The notes below the pieces were generated by a model. The model was not told the origin of the DNA and did no database searches. It worked only from the letters and a program-made list of their open reading frames with translations. From Caryophanales bacterium UBA2450 (GTDB lineage Bacteria; Bacillota_I; Bacilli_A; RFN20; CAG-826), in the NCBI GenBank assembly GCA_002342545.1, contig DDQE01000054.1, positions 1-29,305 on the forward strand: 29,305 nucleotides of DNA, read 5' to 3'. Position 1 is the stretch's first letter, and each line of letters begins with the position of its first letter. Below, piece by piece: positions 26,066-29,305 of this stretch. The position numbers and the translations under genes were made by a program.

Positions 26066-26186
26066 CGTCAGAGGTGGAGAACCAGTGTGCGACCACGACG
26101 CATTCCTTCGGGAATGGATGCAGCGATCCAGAATGTTAACTGCTCTGGCTGACGAAATAATATCTTCCTAGTAGGAGGATATTTTT
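26066..26186 (+). ncRNA. small RNA gene of unknown class
   Basis: A perfect TATAAT at 26055-26060 predicts a start near 26066. From there CGTCAG (26066-26071) pairs with CTGACG (26149-26154) and closes a ~90-nt folded body. Inside are GTGG/CCAC (26074-26077 with 26093-26096), a hairpin CATTCC-TTCG-GGAATG (26101-26116) and GCAG/CTGC. An intrinsic terminator at 26159-26186 follows. There is no open frame of note. The SRP-RNA signature loop, RNase P and tmRNA landmarks, and the riboswitch cores I know are absent, and no gene follows directly that it could control in cis. It looks like an independent sRNA of about 120 nt. Confidence 0.7.
26159..26186 (+). terminator. terminator of the small RNA gene
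   Basis: AATATCTTCC (26159-26168) pairs over ten positions, one a T-G wobble, with GGAGGATATT (26174-26183) around TAGTA. T residues continue to 26186. About 70 bases of very A-rich, apparently empty DNA follow before the next promoter. Confidence 0.9.
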
Positions 26187-26257
26187 GTATTAATAATATG
26201 AAAAACTAATAAAAAATCACAAATATCAAAAATTATTAAAAAATTTTCAAAAAACGC

Positions 26258-26286
26258 TTGCAATAGATTTTCAATGAGCGCATACT
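26258..26286 (+). promoter_or_regulatory. promoter of the large structured RNA
   Basis: TTGCAA (26258-26263) and CATACT (26281-26286) are 17 bases apart, with TACTAA at 26283-26288 as an alternative -10. Transcription would begin near 26291-26293, just before the first hairpin of the RNA. The -10 is imperfect, so confidence is moderate. Confidence 0.6.
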
Positions 26287-26350
26287 AATAGACATCCAAC
26301 ATCGAAAGATGCTTGGGTGAGAGATAATTAATGATAGTTAATTAACTCTC

Positions 26351-26660
26351 AAGACTGGATAAGTCAATCACCGCGAAAAAGAAGAAGTTGATACAGCGGA
26401 CTACTAAGAATTAAAACAAGAATCTTAGACTAATGATTGCTCCAGCACGATAGATCTTCGGGTCTATCAAGGCACATCCTCCCCGTTACTGTGGACGCTG
26501 AGTTAGAACTTAACAGCTGAAAATCCACCGCCTGACAAGATCAAAGAGGACCGATATGAGGTAATAGCCATATCCACGACCGAATCACGTTAAAATCAAC
26601 TCAAAGCGTGAGATAAGTAATCGAGATTGAAAGATACTCGATACAAAAAAGGTTCGAAGT
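26351..26660 (+). repeat. RNA fold repeat, copy A
   Basis: Ordered elements are as follows. AAGACTGGATAAGTCAATCA is at 26351-26370. Stems: CCGC/GCGG (26371, 26396); CTAAGA/TCTTAG (26404, 26423). TAATGATTGC is at 26431-26440. GATAGA/TCTATC (26449, 26463) is capped by a UUCG tetraloop. CCTC (26478) pairs with GAGG (26546) and encloses GTGGA/TCCAC (26491, 26524) and GCTG/CAGC (26497, 26514). Then come GATATG/CATATC (26553, 26569), TCACG/CGTGA (26585, 26607) and ATCGAG/CTCGAT (26620, 26637). Boundaries are approximate. Confidence 0.85.
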
Positions 26661-26980
26661 TCAGCTAACGTCAGACAATCAGCCCATTACACGACGTTGA
26701 TAGTAAGGCATCTAGAATTAAAAAGTCTAGTTAATGATTGCAGTTAACTTGTCATTAGCAATAATGACTAAACGGCCCACCTCCCTGCTACAGTGGTCAC
26801 TGAGTTAGAGCTTAACAGTGTAGAAAATCCACCGCCGGACATGATCAAAGAGGTAAATAAAAGTCCTATTAACTAAAAAGAATAGGAAAAGCCTAATCCA
26901 CATTATTCAACTCAAAGTGTGGTGAGACTTAGAAGGGTTACAAACTCTTAGCACCTTCTAAGCAGAAACGGAATAAAAAG
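26661..26980 (+). repeat. RNA fold repeat, copy B
   Basis: Same order as copy A with different bases. GTCAGACAATCA ends at 26681. Stems: GCC/GGC (26682, 26707); CTAGA/TCTAG (26712, 26726). TAATGATTGC is at 26732-26741. GTCATTA/TAATGAC (26751, 26762) is capped by GCAA. CCTC/GAGG (26780, 26850) encloses GTGG/CCAC (26793, 26829) and CACTG/CAGTG (26798, 26816). Then come CCTATT/AATAGG (26865, 26881), CCACA/TGTGG (26898, 26918) and a nine-pair CTTAGAAGG/CCTTCTAAG (26928, 26954). Confidence 0.85.
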
Positions 26981-27310
26981 CTTAAGACTAGATAAGACAA
27001 TCAGGTCCTTGAATTGAGTGGGGACCTCTGGAAATTAAAAGCTTCCAGTTAAATGATTGCGCTAGCAAAGGGTTAGAAGAGATTCTAATCATCGGTACGT
27101 TCCTCCCTGATGGCAACATCACTGGTCTCCGCGTTAAAGTTTGACGGAGTAAAACCAGCACCGGACATGACAAAGAGGAAGACAGCCTTGAAGCTAATAA
27201 CTAAAGGAAGCTGGCCATCGATACGCTATTCAATTCAAAACGTATCAAAATCAAGAAGCACCACCAGCCAAAAGGAACTTAGCTTAAACCCTGTGCTTGC
27301 ACAAGGTCAC
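26981..27310 (+). repeat. RNA fold repeat, copy C
   Basis: Most diverged copy. AAGACTAGATAAGACAATCA is at 26984-27003. Stems: AGGTCC/GGACCT (27003, 27022); CTGGAA/TTCCAG (27028, 27043). AAATGATTGC is at 27051-27060. GGTTAGAA/TTCTAATC (27071, 27083) is capped by GAGA. CCTC/GAGG (27102, 27175) encloses CTGGT/ACCAG (27122, 27154) and CTCCG/CGGAG (27127, 27145). Then come CAGC/GCTG (27183, 27210) and GATACG/CGTATC (27220, 27241). The last hairpin is replaced by a different one near 27292-27303. Confidence 0.82.
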
Positions 27311-27314
27311 GGTT

Positions 27315-27343
27315 AGCGGTAAAGAGAAAAGCCGCTTTTTTTT
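27315..27343 (+). terminator. terminator of the large structured RNA
   Basis: AGCGG (27315-27319) pairs with CCGCT (27332-27336) around a 12-base loop, followed by eight T residues. It ends the large RNA 48 bases before the next start codon. Confidence 0.85.
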
Positions 27344-27354
27344 CGCTTTTGAAA

Positions 27355-27384
27355 TTGATTTGACTATATAACACGTGTTATAAT
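27355..27384 (+). promoter_or_regulatory. promoter with embedded 16-base palindromic operator
   Basis: TTGATT (27355-27360) and a perfect TATAAT (27379-27384) are 18 bases apart. A perfect 16-base palindrome, TATAACACGTGTTATA (27367-27382), fills the spacer and overlaps the -10, the expected position for autorepression by the HTH protein encoded next. The ATG begins six bases after the -10, so the mRNA should be leaderless. Confidence 0.85.
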
Positions 27385-27390
27385 GTCAGC

Positions 27391-28251
27391 ATGAAATCAT
27401 ACGACATACAAAAAGATTGTTTATTAATTAGAAGAATGCTCAAAATGACACAGACTGAGTTTGCCGATGCGATCGAATTATCTTTTGCCACTATTAATCG
27501 CATTGAAAATGGAAAACATCGTCCTACTAATCCTGTTATTGAAAAAATATATAGCTATGCGTATGAAAACAATTTAAGAATTAATAGCGTTCTTTCTGAA
27601 ATTCTTCAAGAATCGTTTAATTGTATTTATTTTCATGGTGCAAAGAACGATATTGAAGGTGAACTAGACTTAAATCATTCTGATAAGAACATCGATTTTG
27701 GTCCGGGGTTTTACTTAGGTGAATCATATAAACAGGCCTCTTCTTTTGTATCTAATGATAAAAATGGATCTGTTTATGTTTTCAAACTTGATGAAAGAAA
27801 ATTAAACACCGTTAGTCTAGAAGTCGATTTAGATTGGATGCTAGCGATTTGTTATTATCGAGATACCTTAAAAGAGGCGCATCGTAATTCCTGCTACGTT
27901 CAAAGATTAATTAAAAGAATCGAAGAAGCTGATGTGATAATAGCTCCTATTGCAGATAATTCGATGTATGAAATTATGACTAAATTCGCTCAAGGTAAGT
28001 TGACTGATATCCAAGCAAGTCATTGTTTATCTGCATCGTATTTAGGTAAACAACACGTAATTAAAAGTAGTAAAGCATTAACTAATTTAAAATTTGTTAA
28101 TCGCCTATATTTATGTAAGCAAGAAAAAATAGATATATTAAAAGGAAAAGTGGAAGAAGATAAAATTGCAAACACAAAAGTAGATGCTTGTTTGATTAAA
28201 TACCGTAGGGAAGGCAAGTATATTGAGGAAATACTAGATGAAATTAACTGA
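27391..28251 (+). CDS. XRE helix-turn-helix / DUF3990 fusion protein
   Basis: Residues about 10-48 of this 286-residue protein form a Cro/C1-type HTH (MTQTEFADAIELSFATINR, then IENGKHRPT). From about residue 79 a DUF3990 domain follows: IYFHGA at 79-84 and DFGPGFYLGESYKQA at 102-116. DUF3990 is related to ADP-ribosyltransferase folds and is often found in toxin-antitoxin-like pairs. The HTH probably binds the perfect palindrome in its own promoter. No Shine-Dalgarno is present, and TATAAT ends six bases before ATG. The stop lies 14 bases inside the next gene, implying coupled translation. It directly follows the large structured RNA and its terminator. Toxin activity is inferred from family context, not shown. 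Confidence 0.8.
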   Translation: MKSYDIQKDCLLIRRMLKMTQTEFADAIELSFATINRIENGKHRPTNPVIEKIYSYAYENNLRINSVLSEILQESFNCIYFHGAKNDIEGELDLNHSDKNIDFGPGFYLGESYKQASSFVSNDKNGSVYVFKLDERKLNTVSLEVDLDWMLAICYYRDTLKEAHRNSCYVQRLIKRIEEADVIIAPIADNSMYEIMTKFAQGKLTDIQASHCLSASYLGKQHVIKSSKALTNLKFVNRLYLCKQEKIDILKGKVEEDKIANTKVDACLIKYRREGKYIEEILDEIN

Positions 28252-28726
28252 TGAAATGATCAAAATTTGTGAAATACAAGCATCGTATTTTTCTTCTTCA
28301 ATAGAAGATTTTACTTGTGGTAGCAGGCTATTTACTTTTCGATTTATGAATTCAAAATTAGCAAAGTTACTAGATAATCCGGATTATATGTCTTTATATA
28401 CTCCAACAAATTATAAAGAATTATTGATTAAAGAATATCCAGGCTTAAATCAAAAGTATGGTTATAAAGTCGATGAACCGATTATGCACTGGATTGGCTA
28501 TATCTATAGAGCAATCAGCTTATTGCTACACATTTCATCAAAGCACCTTTTAAAGAAGCTCCCGTTTGCCGATATGGTTTTTCTATATAAAGTCCATCAT
28601 ACTTATGGAGTTGAATACTGTGTTAATCGAATTAATCAAGAATATCAACTTGTTAAAACAAATAGTAGCGAAGAAAAAGAAATAGCAAAAAAAGTTTATA
28701 AAGACTTAATAATGTCCTTAAAATAA
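28238..28726 (+). CDS. partner protein of the HTH-DUF3990 gene, unknown function
   Basis: The 162-residue, mostly helical, soluble protein overlaps the HTH-DUF3990 gene by 14 bases and must be co-expressed with it. The region from about residue 86 (IGYIYRAISLLLHISSKHLL) to VHHTYGVEYCVNRI (119-132) is reminiscent of DUF3791 proteins, which commonly accompany DUF3990 genes. It is longer than those and the similarity is only a pattern impression. If the pair is a toxin-antitoxin module this would be the counterpart of the ART-like domain, but which protein is toxic cannot be told from sequence. The next gene begins 18 bases downstream with its own ribosome site. Confidence 0.6.
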   Translation: MKLTDEMIKICEIQASYFSSSIEDFTCGSRLFTFRFMNSKLAKLLDNPDYMSLYTPTNYKELLIKEYPGLNQKYGYKVDEPIMHWIGYIYRAISLLLHISSKHLLKKLPFADMVFLYKVHHTYGVEYCVNRINQEYQLVKTNSSEEKEIAKKVYKDLIMSLK

Positions 28727-28744
28727 ATTAGGAAGGAAAATGTT

Positions 28745-29257
28745 ATGTTAGAAGCAATTAAAGCTCGTAGAGCGTGCCGCAATTTCTCTAGTAGAGAAGT
28801 AGAAGAAAGTAAGATTAAAGAAATAGTGGAGGCTGGTTTACTCGCTCCTAGTGGGATGAATAGACAAACTCCAGTAATTATCGTCATCAAAGATAAAAAA
28901 ACTAGAGATGAATTAATGAAATTGAACGCTCAAATTTTAAATAGAGATATGGATACTTTTTATGGAGCGCCAGTAATTATGTTAGTTGCTGCTCATAAAG
29001 ATGGACTTTCTATTTATGATGGCGCGGCCACCATTGAAAATATGTTACTTGAATCCACTAATCAAGGATTAGCTTCTTGCTGGATTCATCGAGCAAAAGA
29101 AGAATTAGAATTAGAAGAGGGGAGAAAGATTTTATCTTTCACCGGTTTAAATTTTGATGATTACATCGGAATTGGTCACGTCATTATTGGCTATCCAAAT
29201 GAAGACTACAAAGTCGTTCCTAAGGTCATAAAAGAAAATAGGGTGTTTATCAAATAG
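28745..29257 (+). CDS. nitroreductase family protein
   Basis: The 170-residue FMN-dependent oxidoreductase has the N-terminal RRACRNF motif (arginines that hold the FMN phosphate), EAGLLAPSGMNRQTP, and the C-terminal IGIGHVIIGYPNED typical of nitroreductases. Members reduce nitro compounds, quinones or flavins with NAD(P)H, and the physiological substrate is unknown. The length is typical of the short subgroup. AGGAAGGAAAA lies just before the ATG. It is 18 bases after the previous gene but functionally unrelated, so it may be read through from the HTH operon or from an undetected promoter. A terminator follows at once. Confidence 0.9.
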   Translation: MLEAIKARRACRNFSSREVEESKIKEIVEAGLLAPSGMNRQTPVIIVIKDKKTRDELMKLNAQILNRDMDTFYGAPVIMLVAAHKDGLSIYDGAATIENMLLESTNQGLASCWIHRAKEELELEEGRKILSFTGLNFDDYIGIGHVIIGYPNEDYKVVPKVIKENRVFIK

Positions 29258-29282
29258 AGGCTGATTTATATCAGTCTTTTTT
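29258..29282 (+). terminator. intrinsic terminator after the nitroreductase gene
   Basis: AGGCTGAT (29258-29265) pairs with ATCAGTCT (29270-29277), one wobble, around TTAT, followed by a run of T residues. The hairpin begins immediately after the stop codon. Confidence 0.85.
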
Positions 29283-29305
29283 ATTGACTAGGAATTTGCT
29301 TTTAT

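Larger units (their letters stand above)
26291..27343 (+). ncRNA. ~1.05-kb structured RNA with three tandem fold repeats, unknown class
   Basis: No credible coding frame exists here; instead the sequence is dense in hairpins. The 5' domain has CCAA-CATC-GAAA-GATG-C-TTGG (26296-26316) and a long hairpin GAGAG...CTCTC (26319-26350). Three diverged copies of one fold follow (about 26351-26660, 26661-26980, 26981-27310). Each copy holds ordered stems whose bases differ between copies but stay complementary, plus conserved loop motifs such as ATTAAAA, AATGATTGC, GTTAGA-CTTAA, GATCAAAGAGG and TCAACTCAAAG. No T-run or promoter occurs between copies, so one transcript is likely. It ends at an intrinsic terminator. 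The size rivals the largest bacterial RNAs (OLE, ROOL, GOLLD), but I cannot match it to any of them. Function is unknown. Confidence 0.85.

Noticed and set aside
26066..26186. SRP RNA, RNase P RNA, tmRNA, 6S RNA or a cis riboswitch
   Set aside because: The diagnostic core sequences I know for these are not present, and the RNA ends at its own terminator with no gene directly downstream.
26988..27316. Short open frames on both strands within the large RNA (61 residues on minus, 68 on plus)
   Set aside because: They lie inside the conserved stems of copy C, have no ribosome sites and no counterpart frames in copies A and B. The selection seen is on pairing, not on codons.
26291..27343. CRISPR array, tRNA array or group II intron as the source of the repeats
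   Set aside because: Units are ~310-330 nt and diverged throughout. There are no short identical repeats with unique spacers, no tRNA cloverleafs or T-loops, and no reverse transcriptase or domain V-like signature.
27360..27365. TTGACT as the -35 of the HTH-DUF3990 promoter
   Set aside because: It is only 13 bases from the TATAAT. TTGATT at 27355-27360 gives an 18-base spacer.
139..29257. Mycoplasma genetic code (TGA as tryptophan)
   Set aside because: Several genes end at TGA in tight ATGA overlaps (14642, 19585, 28249), and tryptophan is encoded by TGG throughout.

Overview
The window is AT-rich chromosomal DNA. Its gene order, very short intergenic gaps and family content suggest an anaerobic, fermentative, low-GC Firmicutes/Mollicutes-grade bacterium (gut or rumen 'Bacilli' of the RF39/Erysipelotrichia type; this placement is inference). 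TGA is used as a normal stop (for example at 14642, 19585 and 28249), so the mycoplasma code does not apply.

Layout. (1) 139-4951: NADP-glutamate dehydrogenase, a DUF1015 protein, serC and serA, closed by a terminator: ammonia capture into glutamate and serine synthesis. (2) 5067-6278: a lipoprotein with its own promoter and terminator. (3) 6335-7252, minus strand: carbamate kinase. (4) 7331-9117: lgt, a CPBP-family membrane protease and an orphan Phd/YefM-type antitoxin. (5) 9209-25979: one uninterrupted 15-gene plus-strand operon. It holds a MocA-like nucleotidyltransferase, two complete three-subunit molybdenum hydroxylases of the xanthine dehydrogenase family, a hydantoinase/dihydropyrimidinase, SsnA, a PreA-like flavin/Fe-S protein, two PLP enzymes, YgeY, YgeW and a small membrane protein. 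This is a rearranged relative of the E. coli xdh-yge-hyuA-ygf-ssnA region, which is linked to anaerobic purine/urate breakdown. With arcC nearby it makes a coherent ring-opening, carbamoyl-phosphate and ATP route, and gdhA/serA/serC could use the ammonia and carbon products.

(6) 25980-27390 has no credible protein gene. A strong operon terminator is followed by a ~120-nt small RNA gene with its own promoter and terminator. Then comes a ~1.05-kb structured RNA (about 26291-27343), which is the most unusual object in the window. It consists of a 5' domain plus three diverged tandem copies (about 310, 320 and 330 nt) of one complex fold. Corresponding stems differ in sequence but keep their pairing, while single-stranded loop motifs are conserved. 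It has a promoter at its 5' end and an intrinsic terminator at its 3' end. I cannot assign it to a known class.

(7) 27391-28726: directly after that RNA lies a leaderless, probably autoregulated gene fusing an XRE helix-turn-helix to a DUF3990 (ADP-ribosyltransferase-like) domain. It overlaps a second gene of toxin-antitoxin appearance. (8) 28745-29257: a nitroreductase with a terminator.
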